Origin: Oscillospiraceae bacterium MB08-C2-2
GTDB taxonomy: Bacteria; Bacillota; Clostridia; Oscillospirales; Ruminococcaceae
Direction of reading: 5' to 3'
Length of the DNA: 64,000 bases
Assembly (NCBI GenBank): GCA_035621215.1
Contig: CP141729.1
Location: 142,944 to 206,943, forward strand
In this document: one piece after another, positions 1 through 8,457 of the stretch
How positions within the stretch are numbered: the stretch's first letter is position 1
How the letters are laid out: each line of letters starts with the position of its first letter
Translations under genes and position numbers: made by a program
Notes under the pieces: generated by a model
Databases searched by the model: none
Told to the model about the DNA's origin: nothing
What the model saw: only the letters and a program-made list of their open reading frames with translations

Positions 1-1839
1 GGAAAGAATAAAGCCGCCCACACGCAGGAAGGACATGGTGTTGGTAATAAAGCTCAGCAGCACCTCGAACATTTCAAAAAATGTCTCGATAAAGAAGGCA
101 CCGATTCCATCGGGGAACATGATTTGCAGCATAGTGCGGTGTTTGGAGATCGTTACCGTAGTGGATTTGGGGCTGGGGGCAATGTCGGAGGGCAATCCAC
201 CGGCCTCGATGCAGCGAGTTAGGAACTCCTCGGTTTGCTCGTTGCTGACCAAATAGGATTCAGGAATATAGATGCGTTCGAAAAACAAATCGTGGAAGAT
301 GGCATCCACTTCGGCCTTATCCGGGCCGGAGGTGATGTAAATGCACCAGACATATTCCACATCCGTTTTAAGGGGATGCACAATAAAAGGTGTCTGCGTA
401 AAGAAATCCAGCTTCTGGAAGTTCTCGGTGGGAAGCCGGCCAAAGCGGATATAAAGGTTTTTGCAGGAGAACAGCTTAACCAGATTGACAGCACCCGGAT
501 GGAAAGTACGGCTTTCCTTCAGCTCCTGATCCTTTTCAATCAGTGTGCTGTGATCCCATAGGGCCACGCACCGGCCAAGGGGTTCCTTAAAGAAGATAAC
601 CACCAGAGAAAAGACAATTATGATCCAAAAAACGGGAGAAACGCTTTGCCCGGTGAGGGAGAGCAGCACAGCCGCAATCACAGTGCCGTAAAACAGCAAG
701 CCGGCCAGCCCGTTTTGGGAAAAGAGAGTTCTTTCCAGATTGTGCTGTTTGATACCAATGCAGATATTGAAGATAATAACCATCAGGATAATGACCACGC
801 CGATCCCCACTGAGGTGATCAAAACAGTGTTGGTGGTGGCCGGACGCATAACCTCGATGGGCTTTTCATGCAGACCGAAAAGCTTGGTATATAAGGGAGT
901 CAGTGCTTCCTCAAAGCCGAATACCGAACCATAAGCGGTTCCAAAAATGGCCGAAGAAATTCCAATGCGGGAAATAATAGCTCCCAGCTTCATACCCTTG
1001 AAACGATAGAGCAGGTACCCGATCAAAGATATAAGCAAGCCCTGCCCCAAATCGCCAAACATAATGCCGAACAGCAGAGTGTAGGTATAAGCCACAAAAG
1101 GTGTGGGGTCAATATCGTTGTAAGAAGGGGAACCGTACATTTCCACAAACATCTCAAAGGGCCGCACAAACCAGTTGTTTTTCAGCTTAACCGGTACCTG
1201 CACAGGCAGATGCCGATCTTGCCCCGCATCCTTGGCTGTGATGGTAATTTCCGGGTAGCCCTCAAACAGGCTGATGAACTCCTTCTCGGTTCGCGTGGTT
1301 ACAAAGCCCACCACGTGGAACACGCCACGAATTTCCACCACATATTTGCGCAGCTCATAGGCATCATGAAACAAGGAAAGCTGCGAGAACCAACAGGAAA
1401 AAGCTTCACGCTGATTCTGGGTAGTCTCTTTCAGCTTTTTAAGCTCCTGATGAAGCATCTCCTTGGTCTGCGGAGATGCGTGAAGAAGCTTTTCTTCCAA
1501 CTCTGTCTTCTGATTCAGATAGGTGGGATATTCCTTTTGAAGCTGTGTGAAAAAGGAATCCGCATCCTTTAAAAAATCTTCCCGGCTTGAGGTCGGCACA
1601 GAACAGGAGGTGCTCATCTGCTCCAATGGGATGCCCACCGTTCCTGCAATATCCCCCATTTTGCTGTAAAGCTCACCGAAGGGATTTTGTGAAAGAACAC
1701 TGGAGCCAATGGAATATTCGCTGAATCCGGCGGCATTTTCAGGGTGGAAAAGCCCCGAACTTACACACCGGATCAGCACATCATCCAGATATTGCGAGCT
1801 GCCCCGCATATCAATGAAAGTCATTTTGTCGATAGCCAA
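1..1839 (-). CDS. ntpI: V-type ATP synthase subunit I (3'-truncated by window edge)
   Basis: This is the membrane stator subunit (V-ATPase 116-kDa family) that forms the ion path against the K ring. The frame is open from 1839 to base 1 with no stop, so about 613 residues are visible and the C-terminus lies outside. The first ~245 residues are soluble; hydrophobic segments follow, starting near FVAYTYTLLFGIMFGDLGQG. The family-typical MSFLRVGGF stretch is at the very edge. I chose TTG at 1839 (LAIDKMTFIDM) because a GGCGGTGA-type RBS lies just upstream. ATG at 1824 is the alternative. It follows subunit C by 28 bp in one operon, and K, E, A, B and D genes presumably continue to the left. Confidence 0.9.
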   Translation of the reverse strand, partial: MAIDKMTFIDMRGSSQYLDDVLIRCVSSGLFHPENAAGFSEYSIGSSVLSQNPFGELYSKMGDIAGTVGIPLEQMSTSCSVPTSSREDFLKDADSFFTQLQKEYPTYLNQKTELEEKLLHASPQTKEMLHQELKKLKETTQNQREAFSCWFSQLSLFHDAYELRKYVVEIRGVFHVVGFVTTRTEKEFISLFEGYPEITITAKDAGQDRHLPVQVPVKLKNNWFVRPFEMFVEMYGSPSYNDIDPTPFVAYTYTLLFGIMFGDLGQGLLISLIGYLLYRFKGMKLGAIISRIGISSAIFGTAYGSVFGFEEALTPLYTKLFGLHEKPIEVMRPATTNTVLITSVGIGVVIILMVIIFNICIGIKQHNLERTLFSQNGLAGLLFYGTVIAAVLLSLTGQSVSPVFWIIIVFSLVVIFFKEPLGRCVALWDHSTLIEKDQELKESRTFHPGAVNLVKLFSCKNLYIRFGRLPTENFQKLDFFTQTPFIVHPLKTDVEYVWCIYITSGPDKAEVDAIFHDLFFERIYIPESYLVSNEQTEEFLTRCIEAGGLPSDIAPSPKSTTVTISKHRTMLQIMFPDGIGAFFIETFFEMFEVLLSFITNTMSFLRVGGFILS

Positions 1840-1867
1840 TGTTGCGTCACCGCCTTTCAAAAGGCTG

Positions 1868-2911
1868 CTAATAATCCAGCAGCGAGTGAATTTCTTCGGG
1901 AGAAACGCCATAGCGAATTCCCTCAATGACATTGATAATATTGTGAATTTCGGTATCCAGCAGGTTCATATAGCTGATCAGCACCACAGGAGCCTGTGTG
2001 GAAAAACGAAATTCCTTCTGGCTAACTCTCTTGCGCATGGTGTAATCCATCTCACCGATGGGGTCATAATCCAAATGCTCCAGTCGGATATGTGGGAGCT
2101 TTTCCAGCTGCTGCAAAAATGCTGTGGCACTGGGCGCTTCCACCAAGGATTGGGTTACCCGCTTGCGCAGATTGGTGTGGCAGGGGATCAAATAGCGGCT
2201 GATCTCCTCAGGGGACTTGCCAAAAAACTTCTTCATCCTATAAATCAGAGAAAAATTATAGAAGTTGATTTTTTGGTGAAAAATATTGGTCAGAGATTTC
2301 CGAGCCTCTCCGCCGTAATCTTCTTCAATCCACTCCAGTGCCTGGCTGTAATAGTGGGTGCGCAGCTCCCGCTCACAGGCGGGAATATCAATTGCGTTGC
2401 CAATACTGGGCCGAAGGGGCAGCAGCAAGCGATGATAAACTGTATGATCCAAAACCCGCAGCAATTCATCAAAGCTGGTTACCTGTGCGGCGGCATACAA
2501 ATCAAAGGAAAAATATTTGGCCAGATAGCCGGGAAAGCGGACTTTATATTTTTCCATCGTGTTGGTACCACGCAGGTGTCTCATTAAGGAAAGCAGCTGC
2601 TCTATTTCGTTCTGCATGGTATAAAGCCGCAGCAAAAGGCCATCTGATCGGGAATAGCGCAGAAACTTGGCCAGCGTATCCCACATGCGGCGGCGAATCA
2701 GGTTTTCAAGCTGCCCTCTGTGAATGAGATTTTCTTGAATGCCGGAGAGCACTTCGCTATAGGCCGTTTCCTTCTTCAGGTAACCGGCTACCTCACCCAC
2801 CGATTTCATTTGCAGAAGATGCTGGTAATCCTCCATGCGCAGACGTTTGCCATACATAGCTTTGGCTTTGGCCATGGCGGCGTTTTCGGCGTATGCAATT
2901 CCCATTTTCAT
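1868..2911 (-). CDS. ntpC: V-type ATP synthase subunit C
   Basis: This 347-residue protein belongs to the V-ATPase C/AC39 family, the funnel-shaped subunit linking the central rotor stalk to the membrane ring. It is highly charged and alpha-helical, with the N-terminal YAENAAMAKAKAMYGKRL pattern usual in bacterial NtpC. Several starts are possible (GTG 2914, ATG 2911, ATG 2905). ATG 2911 overlaps the stop of the upstream coiled-coil subunit as TGATG, which suggests translational coupling. It lies between the G/H-like subunit and subunit I. The family assignment is firm from sequence character and neighbours, but the exact start is not. Confidence 0.88.
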   Translation of the reverse strand: MKMGIAYAENAAMAKAKAMYGKRLRMEDYQHLLQMKSVGEVAGYLKKETAYSEVLSGIQENLIHRGQLENLIRRRMWDTLAKFLRYSRSDGLLLRLYTMQNEIEQLLSLMRHLRGTNTMEKYKVRFPGYLAKYFSFDLYAAAQVTSFDELLRVLDHTVYHRLLLPLRPSIGNAIDIPACERELRTHYYSQALEWIEEDYGGEARKSLTNIFHQKINFYNFSLIYRMKKFFGKSPEEISRYLIPCHTNLRKRVTQSLVEAPSATAFLQQLEKLPHIRLEHLDYDPIGEMDYTMRKRVSQKEFRFSTQAPVVLISYMNLLDTEIHNIINVIEGIRYGVSPEEIHSLLDY

Positions 2912-3222
2912 CACCGCCCTGTGCAGCGGGCAAACAGCTCGGTTTCCCAGCTCTTGTGGTTTTGCTCATAGAGCTCATCCAAGCGGGCCGTGTGCTGGGC
3001 ATAACGGTTATCAATCTCCTGAATACCCTCACTAATCAGGTTTGATTCAGTGGCTTTGACCTTTTCCAAATGCTCGTCGGATCGCTGGCGGTATTCTTGA
3101 GAAAGGCGCTCTTTGGAGGTGTGGATTTCCGCCAGAGTTTCGTCATAATAGCGCTGCGCATCTGCAACCATCTGCGTTGCTTTGCGATCGGCTTCAAAAA
3201 GATGAGCAAAGATGCTTTGCAT
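2911..3222 (-). CDS. V-type ATPase small coiled-coil subunit (G/H-like)
   Basis: A 103-residue protein with almost uninterrupted charged heptads (ADRKATQMVADAQRYYDET and similar), as in the peripheral-stalk G/H subunits that pair with subunit E. The start at 3222 (MQSIFAHLF) is preferred over 3228 because GGAGG lies 7 nt before it and only 1 nt before the other ATG. It is the first gene of the visible V-ATPase operon and its stop overlaps subunit C. Identity rests on length, coiled-coil character and position. The sequence alone is too simple to separate G from H nomenclature. Confidence 0.75.
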   Translation of the reverse strand: MQSIFAHLFEADRKATQMVADAQRYYDETLAEIHTSKERLSQEYRQRSDEHLEKVKATESNLISEGIQEIDNRYAQHTARLDELYEQNHKSWETELFARCTGR

Positions 3223-3279
3223 CTGCATGCCTCCATTCTGAAATTTTTAATAGTTTGTGAATTAGAGTAGCGTCTTCTA

Positions 3280-3308
3280 ATACTATACCTCGGATTCCCA
3301 ATATTCAA
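3280..3308 (-). promoter_or_regulatory. Candidate sigma-A promoter of the V-ATPase operon
   Basis: On the minus strand TTGAAT (3303-3308) is separated by 17 bp from TAGTAT (3280-3285), about 60 bp upstream of the first V-ATPase gene. The remaining 3310-3510 stretch holds only two small GC hairpins (for example CCCGGT/ACCGGG near 3487-3502) and no plausible gene. Confidence 0.45.
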
Positions 3309-3510
3309 GAGCAAAACTGGTTAAAAACAATTATTTTAAAACCGCTGTTATGTTGGAAGTGCATAAAATTTATTTAATAACGGCTCGAGTTCCAAATGCG
3401 GAACAGAATTGAGTCATAAAGTGCTTAAGGAAATCCCTGCAGCTTATAGGGGTTTCGGCGTTTTACAAACTTGCTATATATTGTACCCCGGTTTTCACCG
3501 GGCATCCATA

Positions 3511-3550
3511 CAAGAAAGAACCCCGGAAGGCTTCGTTAGAAGCTTCCGGG
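3511..3550 (-). terminator. Intrinsic terminator of the nadE-ACT-UPF0210 operon
   Basis: CCCGGAAGGCTTC (3522-3534) pairs with GAAGCTTCCGGG (3539-3550), with one bulged base and a 4-nt loop. On the minus strand it is followed by a T-rich tract (rc of 3511-3521). It sits 14 bp after the UPF0210 gene. Confidence 0.85.
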
Positions 3551-3563
3551 ATTGCGACAGTTG

Positions 3564-4919
3564 CTAATTTTTCAGGCTTTGCAGTGGAGCCGGAATCTGG
3601 CCGCCTCTTGCAATGAATTTGGCTGGGGAATAGGGATTGACTTTCATAACAGGGCCTTCACCCAGCAAGCCGCCGAAGCTGAGCTCCTCGCCTTCTTTTT
3701 TGCCAATGGCGGGGATTAGGCGCACCGCAGTGGTTTTGCTGTTGACCATTCCGATAGCCGCTTCGTCGGCGATGATGGCAGACAAAATTTCATCAGGCGT
3801 ATCCCCGGGCACAATGATCATATCCAACCCTACCGAACAAACCGCAGTCATTGCTTCCAGCTTTTCGATGGAAAGTGCGCCGCACCGGGCGGCGGCGATC
3901 ATACCGGCATCCTCTGAAACGGGGATAAAAGCACCGGAAAGGCCGCCCACCTTGGAAGATGCCATAACGCCGCCCTTTTTGACAGCATCGTTGAGTAGAG
4001 CCAGTGTGGCGGTGGTGCCGTGAGCACCGCAGGATTCCAGCCCGATTTCCTCAAGTATATGTGCCACCGAATCACCCACAGCAGGGGTGGGGGCAAGGGA
4101 AAGATCAACGATTCCGAAGGGAACACCCAAAGCTCGGCTGGCCTCGGTGCCCACAAGCTGGCCCATACGGGTAATTTTGAAAGAGGTTCTCTTGATTAGA
4201 TCGGCAATAGCCGTGATGTCACAGTCGCCTGCCCGGCTCAGAGCGGAGCGCACCACGCCCGGACCGGAAACACCAACGTTGATGACACAATCCGGCTCGC
4301 CCGGTCCGTGGAAAGCACCCGCCATAAAAGGGTTATCCTCGGGCGCATTGCAAAAGACCACCAGCTTGGCGGCGCCAATGCACTCCCGGTCGGCTGTTCG
4401 CACGGCACATTCCTTGATGGCCCGGCCCATCATAGCCACAGCATCCAGATTGATGCCCGATTTGGTGGTGCCCACATTCACAGAAGAGCAGACAAAATCG
4501 GTGCAGGCCAGTGCCTCTGGGATAGAAGCAATCAGCTCTCGGTCACCGGCAGAAAAGCCCTTGTGCACCAGTGCGGAATAGCCGCCTATAAAGTTAACGC
4601 CCACTTCCTTTGCGGCCCGGTCAAGGGTTTTGGCGTATTCCACCGGGTCTCCGCCGCTGGCACCCAGCAGCATGGCAATAGGGGTAACCGAAATGCGCTT
4701 GTTGATGATGGGGATGCCGTATTTTTTTTCGATGCTTTCACCGGTGGCAACCAGATTACCGGCCAAGCGCAGGATTTTGTTGTATATTTTTTCGCAGGAG
4801 CGCTTTTGATCGCTGTCGGCGCAATCCAGCAGGGAGATACCCATTGTAATGGTGCGGATATCCAGATTTTCTTCTTGGATCATGGTTATGGTTTCCAGAA
4901 TATCGTTGGTGTTGTACAT
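3564..4919 (-). CDS. PFL family protein (UPF0210 / DUF711)
   Basis: This 451-residue cytoplasmic protein matches the UPF0210 (DUF711) family. The N-terminus ([20 protein letters not shown]) and the glycine-rich blocks [24 protein letters not shown] and [14 protein letters not shown] are characteristic. Structures of family members resemble glycyl-radical-type barrels, but no reaction is established, so I assign none. It lies 37 bp after an ACT-domain gene, a pairing conserved widely in Firmicutes and archaea that suggests ACT-based ligand sensing of this protein. GGAGG precedes the ATG at 4919 by about 12 nt. The intrinsic terminator follows directly. Confidence 0.9.
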   Translation of the reverse strand: MYNTNDILETITMIQEENLDIRTITMGISLLDCADSDQKRSCEKIYNKILRLAGNLVATGESIEKKYGIPIINKRISVTPIAMLLGASGGDPVEYAKTLDRAAKEVGVNFIGGYSALVHKGFSAGDRELIASIPEALACTDFVCSSVNVGTTKSGINLDAVAMMGRAIKECAVRTADRECIGAAKLVVFCNAPEDNPFMAGAFHGPGEPDCVINVGVSGPGVVRSALSRAGDCDITAIADLIKRTSFKITRMGQLVGTEASRALGVPFGIVDLSLAPTPAVGDSVAHILEEIGLESCGAHGTTATLALLNDAVKKGGVMASSKVGGLSGAFIPVSEDAGMIAAARCGALSIEKLEAMTAVCSVGLDMIIVPGDTPDEILSAIIADEAAIGMVNSKTTAVRLIPAIGKKEGEELSFGGLLGEGPVMKVNPYSPAKFIARGGQIPAPLQSLKN

Positions 4920-4956
4920 AAAGACGTTACTCCTCCAAGGCCCCCGAGGGGATTAT

Positions 4957-5226
4957 TTAGATTCTGTGCATGGATTCAAAAATATCCTCGTGCATTACGC
5001 TGATGGAAAGCCCCATTTTCTCTCCGTTTTTTTTCAGCTTGTCAGAAAGCTCCCCAAATTCGCAGTTCAGATTAGAAATATCAATGAGCATGATCATGGC
5101 GAACAGGTCTTGCAGAATAGACTGAGTAACCTCTAAGACATTGGCGTTAGACTCAGCACATTGGGTGGAAACCTTGGCCAAAATACCGATCATATCCTTG
5201 CCGATTACGGTGACGACTGCTTTCAT
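4957..5226 (-). CDS. ACT domain-containing protein (UPF0237)
   Basis: This 89-residue stand-alone ACT domain opens with MKAVVTVIGKDMIGILAKVS, the beta-alpha-beta ligand-binding start typical of UPF0237. ACT domains generally dimerise and bind amino acids or related small ligands. It sits immediately upstream of the UPF0210 gene and 37 bp downstream of the NAD synthase gene, with no terminator between, so a three-gene transcript is likely. GAAAGGAATG lies upstream of the ATG. The ligand is unknown. Confidence 0.9.
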   Translation of the reverse strand: MKAVVTVIGKDMIGILAKVSTQCAESNANVLEVTQSILQDLFAMIMLIDISNLNCEFGELSDKLKKNGEKMGLSISVMHEDIFESMHRI

Positions 5227-5263
5227 AAAATAAACATTCCTTTCAATATGGTTGTATCAAATA

Positions 5264-7069
5264 TCAAAGAGCCTCCAGCTCCCGGAGAAGGGAGGAAGGG
5301 TCTAAATCCGAGGGGATGTAATAGTTCACGCCGCAGAGATTGATTTCGGTGATGCTGGCGGCATCGGGGGCGCAGGCACGCTTGAACTGCCCGGCGCAGA
5401 AACGCTTGAAGAAAATACGCAGCTTTTCCTTGATAAAGGCAGGCGCCAGCTCGCTGGCAAAAGCGTGGCAGGCATAAGCAAAAAGCTTGGAAGGGCGAAA
5501 CTGGTACCGGACAAAATGGTAAAGGAAAAAATCATGGAGCCGGTAAGGCCCTAAAATATCCTCCGATTTTTGGGCAACCTCCCCTTGCTCGCTTAAAGGC
5601 AGCAGCTCGGGGCTGATGGGTGTATCCAGAATATCCTCCAGAATGCCTGCGGTTTCCGGCGAAAGCTTAGTGGCCAGATGGGTCACAAGGCTGCGCAGAA
5701 CGGTTTTGGTGATGCACACATTTACATTGTAGTTGGCAATGTGGTCACCCGCAAAGGTGCAAAAGCCCAGCGCTTCCTCCGAAAGATCACCAGTCCCGAT
5801 GACAAGGCCACCCTTGGAATTGGCAATATCCAGCAGAATCTGGGTGCGTTCTCGGGCCTGCGCATTTTCATAGGTGGTATCCTTTTGGCCGCTGTGGCCG
5901 ATATCCTCAAAATGCTGCTGCACCGCCGCCTGAATGGAAATTTCCATCTGGGTGGCGCCCAGCGTATTTAAAAGGCTCAGAGCATTGAAATGGGTGCGTC
6001 CGCTGGTTCCAAAGCCGGGCATGGTGATTCCAATCAAATTCTTGGGGGGAAGCTCCAAAACCTCTAAAGCCTTAACCCCTACCAGCAAGGCGGCGGTGGA
6101 ATCCAGCCCGCCGGAAACCCCCACAATCAGCTTTTGCAGCCCGGTGTTTTCAATGCGGGCTACCAGCGAGCGAACTTGAAAATCAAACAGTTCCTCTAAA
6201 TAAGCTTCGGCTCCTGTCTCAGGCAAAAAAGGATTTTGCGAAACGGAGCGCAGAAGACCCTGCTTTTCTTTGCAGCCAGCCAGCACCGCAAAGGGACGTA
6301 CGGTTTTGCCCGGTAACCGCTGGGAACGGATAATATCCCCATCCAGATCGCAGAAGTGAACCACGCTCTGGTAACCGGCTTTGGCAAAGTGCAAGGGCAC
6401 GCCGCATTCATATACAGAAGAAAAACCGTTGTAAAGGTAGGGGGAGGAGGTATCGCCTATCCCACCGTTAACCAGCGCCACGGCACAGCCAAGAGATTGG
6501 GAAACAGCCTGTGCCATGGAACAGACCTGCTCGGTATACCCGGCCCAGACCGGGCTGTAAGCGGGGAGAACCAGCAGGTCACAGCCTGCCGAGACCGCAG
6601 CGGGTGCCACCATAGGAAGCTCCTGCGGCAGGCAGTCCAGCAGACACAGGCGAAGCGGCCCGCAGCGGAAAACCGTGGAGCTGGACAGCAGCTCGGTTTC
6701 GGGGTAATGCAGGGGCTGGTCTTCCGAATCGGAAACAAAGCCCAAAACCTTACCACGGTGTAGCACAGCGGTTACCGAAATAGGCCCATTGTGACCAGCC
6801 AGTGGCAGGCCAATCAGCACAGTGGTTTCTAGCCCGACAGTGGCGGCACACAGTTCCCGAAGAGCCCGGTCGCAGTCATCCAGCAAAGCAGGGTTGCCCA
6901 GCAGACTTCCGCAGCTTGCTGGGCACAAGGCCAGCCGAGGAAAAATCATCAGGTCGCAGGGCGTTTCTTCCAGGGGAGCCAACAGCCCTTTTATCTCATC
7001 CAGACAGTCGGCGGGGTTCCCGCTGTTGACCTTGTTGACAGCAACAGCTATGCGCAGCAGGGATTGCAT
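5264..7069 (-). CDS. nadE: NAD(+) synthase, glutamine-dependent architecture with degenerate glutaminase domain
   Basis: This 601-residue protein has the N-terminal nitrilase-like plus C-terminal NAD-synthetase architecture of glutamine-hydrolysing NadE, which amidates deamido-NAD to NAD. The synthetase half is intact by eye: VSGGLDST for ATP pyrophosphatase, NAQARERTQILLDIAN, and GTGDLSEEALGFCTFAGDH. The nitrilase half is unusual. The expected FPEL glutamate is Arg45 (FPRL), the lysine position reads VSDS (Asp114), and the ICED cysteine position reads LLDC, with Cys142 and Cys146 nearby. ATG 7069 was chosen because AGGAGG stands 8 nt upstream; longer in-frame starts lack an RBS. It leads an operon with the ACT and UPF0210 genes. 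A second, ammonia-dependent NadE lies at 36582-37334. Confidence 0.9.
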   Translation of the reverse strand: MQSLLRIAVAVNKVNSGNPADCLDEIKGLLAPLEETPCDLMIFPRLALCPASCGSLLGNPALLDDCDRALRELCAATVGLETTVLIGLPLAGHNGPISVTAVLHRGKVLGFVSDSEDQPLHYPETELLSSSTVFRCGPLRLCLLDCLPQELPMVAPAAVSAGCDLLVLPAYSPVWAGYTEQVCSMAQAVSQSLGCAVALVNGGIGDTSSPYLYNGFSSVYECGVPLHFAKAGYQSVVHFCDLDGDIIRSQRLPGKTVRPFAVLAGCKEKQGLLRSVSQNPFLPETGAEAYLEELFDFQVRSLVARIENTGLQKLIVGVSGGLDSTAALLVGVKALEVLELPPKNLIGITMPGFGTSGRTHFNALSLLNTLGATQMEISIQAAVQQHFEDIGHSGQKDTTYENAQARERTQILLDIANSKGGLVIGTGDLSEEALGFCTFAGDHIANYNVNVCITKTVLRSLVTHLATKLSPETAGILEDILDTPISPELLPLSEQGEVAQKSEDILGPYRLHDFFLYHFVRYQFRPSKLFAYACHAFASELAPAFIKEKLRIFFKRFCAGQFKRACAPDAASITEINLCGVNYYIPSDLDPSSLLRELEAL

Positions 7070-7127
7070 AAGCACTCCTCCTATGAATAAATGGCAAAAA
7101 TCATGGAAACAACTCTGAGTTATCACT

Positions 7128-7192
7128 ATAGTATCACAAAATAGCCAAAGTATAAACTGATTCATTGACAAAATTTACACCGGTAATATACA
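7128..7192. promoter_or_regulatory. Divergent promoter region between nadE and the PHP gene
   Basis: Plus strand: TTGACA (7165-7170), 16 bp, TATACA (7187-7192), directed at the PHP gene 345 bp away. Minus strand: a weaker TTTATA (rc of 7151-7156), 17 bp, TACTAT (rc of 7128-7133), directed at nadE. The two overlap back-to-back. The long plus-strand leader would include the hairpin-rich repeat at 7234-7540. Confidence 0.5.
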
Positions 7193-7233
7193 TTATCTTT
7201 GGAAGGTGCTATACTGCCTATGGGTTTTATATC

Positions 7234-7540
7234 ATGCCTGCTGAATAATTTGAAAATGCAACAATAACAATACGTTGACAGCGTCTTTAAATTGTTTGGG
7301 TGCATGTTTTTGCCGTATTCGGCCAAAAACCTTGCACAAAGGATTTGTGGCGTGTGTCCGCAAATCCTTTCAGGCAGTCAATCAATATCAAAATCCTATG
7401 GAATTTTGATACAGCGGGCTTTTGCCCACTGGCATGCCTTGGGCGTGGGATTGACTATGCAGCAAGGTTAACCAGTTATACCACGAGGTATAACGAGAGA
7501 ACTTCAACATACCGTTTATTGGGGAGGCGGCGTATTGATG
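7234..7540 (+). repeat. Dispersed hairpin-array repeat, copy A (core 7234-7386)
   Basis: The 153-bp core is close to 44541-44695, roughly 85-90% identical by eye. It contains AAAGGATTTGTGG (7338-7350) pairing with CCGCAAATCCTTT (7358-7370) around a CGTGTGT loop, and a second stem GTTTTTG-CCG/CGG-CCAAAAAC. After the core, copy-specific hairpins follow: TCAAAATCC/GGAATTTTGA, and TTATACC/GGTATAA near 7475-7492. A shared tail (GATTGAC, then GGGG and GGCGGCGTA) ends at the RBS of the PHP gene. No coding potential is apparent. It would lie in the PHP-gene leader if the plus-strand promoter is used. Confidence 0.8.
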
Positions 7541-8365
7541 CGTACACCGAAGCTTTATGACAGTCATACCCATTCCTATCATTCGCCGGATGGCCACGAT
7601 TCCGTTTTTCAGCTCTGCCAGTCGGCGCTGGACCGTGGTCTTTCCGGCATAGCCATTACCGATCATTATGAAAACGATGTGCCCAGCGGGGATGAAGAAC
7701 AGCGGTGCCGGGAATCCGCCGCCAACATCCGCCAAGCCAAAGAAATCTTTCGCAAAAGGCTGGATATATCGGTGGGCATGGAAATGGGACAAGGCCCCTC
7801 TGATACCCAGCGGGCGGCTGCCATTGTGGATGAGCTCAGACCGGATGTGGTGCTTGGCTCTATCCACCATCTCAATGGGCCTCATGATGAGATTTATCAC
7901 ACCAACTTTGCGGGTGTATCCGCTGCTTATGTCAACCAATTTATGCACGATTATTTTCGCAAGGTTTATGAGGTGGTGGAGTGGGGCAACTTTGATGTGC
8001 TATCTCATATAACCATGCCCCACCGGTATCTGGTCTCCATATTCAAGGTGCATGTGGATTTGGCCCGTTATGAGGAAGATATTGAGGAAATTCTCAAGCT
8101 GTGTGCCCAAAAGGGAAAAGCCATTGAAATCAACACCTCCGGCCTGCGCACCGACCATAAGGAATTCATGCCCCTTGCCCGGCATGTAAAGCGCTTTCAT
8201 GAGCTGGGCGGCGAGGTGGTTACCCTTGGCTCTGATGCCCATTACATGGAGCATGTGGGCGAAGGGCTGACACCAGCGCTGGATGTGCTGCGGGAAGCTG
8301 GGTTTAAATATTACGGTTTTTTTAAGGAACGTAAGCCCGTGATGATCCCCCTACTTTCTTTTTGA
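7538..8365 (+). CDS. PHP-family phosphatase (histidinol-phosphatase-like)
   Basis: This 275-residue metal-dependent phosphoesterase has the PHP superfamily metal ligands: YDSHTHSYHSPDG at the N-terminus, ITDHYE, EMGQG, VLGSIHHLNG and the late GSDAHY. The length and spacing fit HisK-type histidinol-phosphate phosphatases, but no other histidine genes are nearby, so another phosphate monoester is possible. The ATG at 7538 is chosen over TTG 7535 because GGGGAGG at 7521-7527 gives better spacing. The upstream leader holds repeat copy A. Confidence 0.85.
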   Translation: MRTPKLYDSHTHSYHSPDGHDSVFQLCQSALDRGLSGIAITDHYENDVPSGDEEQRCRESAANIRQAKEIFRKRLDISVGMEMGQGPSDTQRAAAIVDELRPDVVLGSIHHLNGPHDEIYHTNFAGVSAAYVNQFMHDYFRKVYEVVEWGNFDVLSHITMPHRYLVSIFKVHVDLARYEEDIEEILKLCAQKGKAIEINTSGLRTDHKEFMPLARHVKRFHELGGEVVTLGSDAHYMEHVGEGLTPALDVLREAGFKYYGFFKERKPVMIPLLSF

Positions 8366-8379
8366 GAAAAAGAAAGTAG
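8351..8379. terminator. Strong hairpin at the end of the PHP gene
   Basis: CTACTTTCTTTTT (8351-8363) pairs perfectly with AAAAAGAAAGTAG (8367-8379) around a GAG loop and overlaps the stop codon. No T-run follows on the plus strand, so it may act as a processing or stability element instead of a true terminator. A similar TTTCTTTT/AAAAGAAA hairpin occurs at 11611-11636. Confidence 0.5.
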
Positions 8380-8457
8380 GCAAAGAAAAACCGATGATTC
8401 TGTGCTGTGTTCACCATAGAAAGTGAACCGAGAAAATTTGTATGTTGGACAGGGTTA

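Noticed and set aside
1709..2587. 292-codon plus-strand frame over V-ATPase C
   Set aside because: It is antisense to subunits I and C, without RBS or domain.
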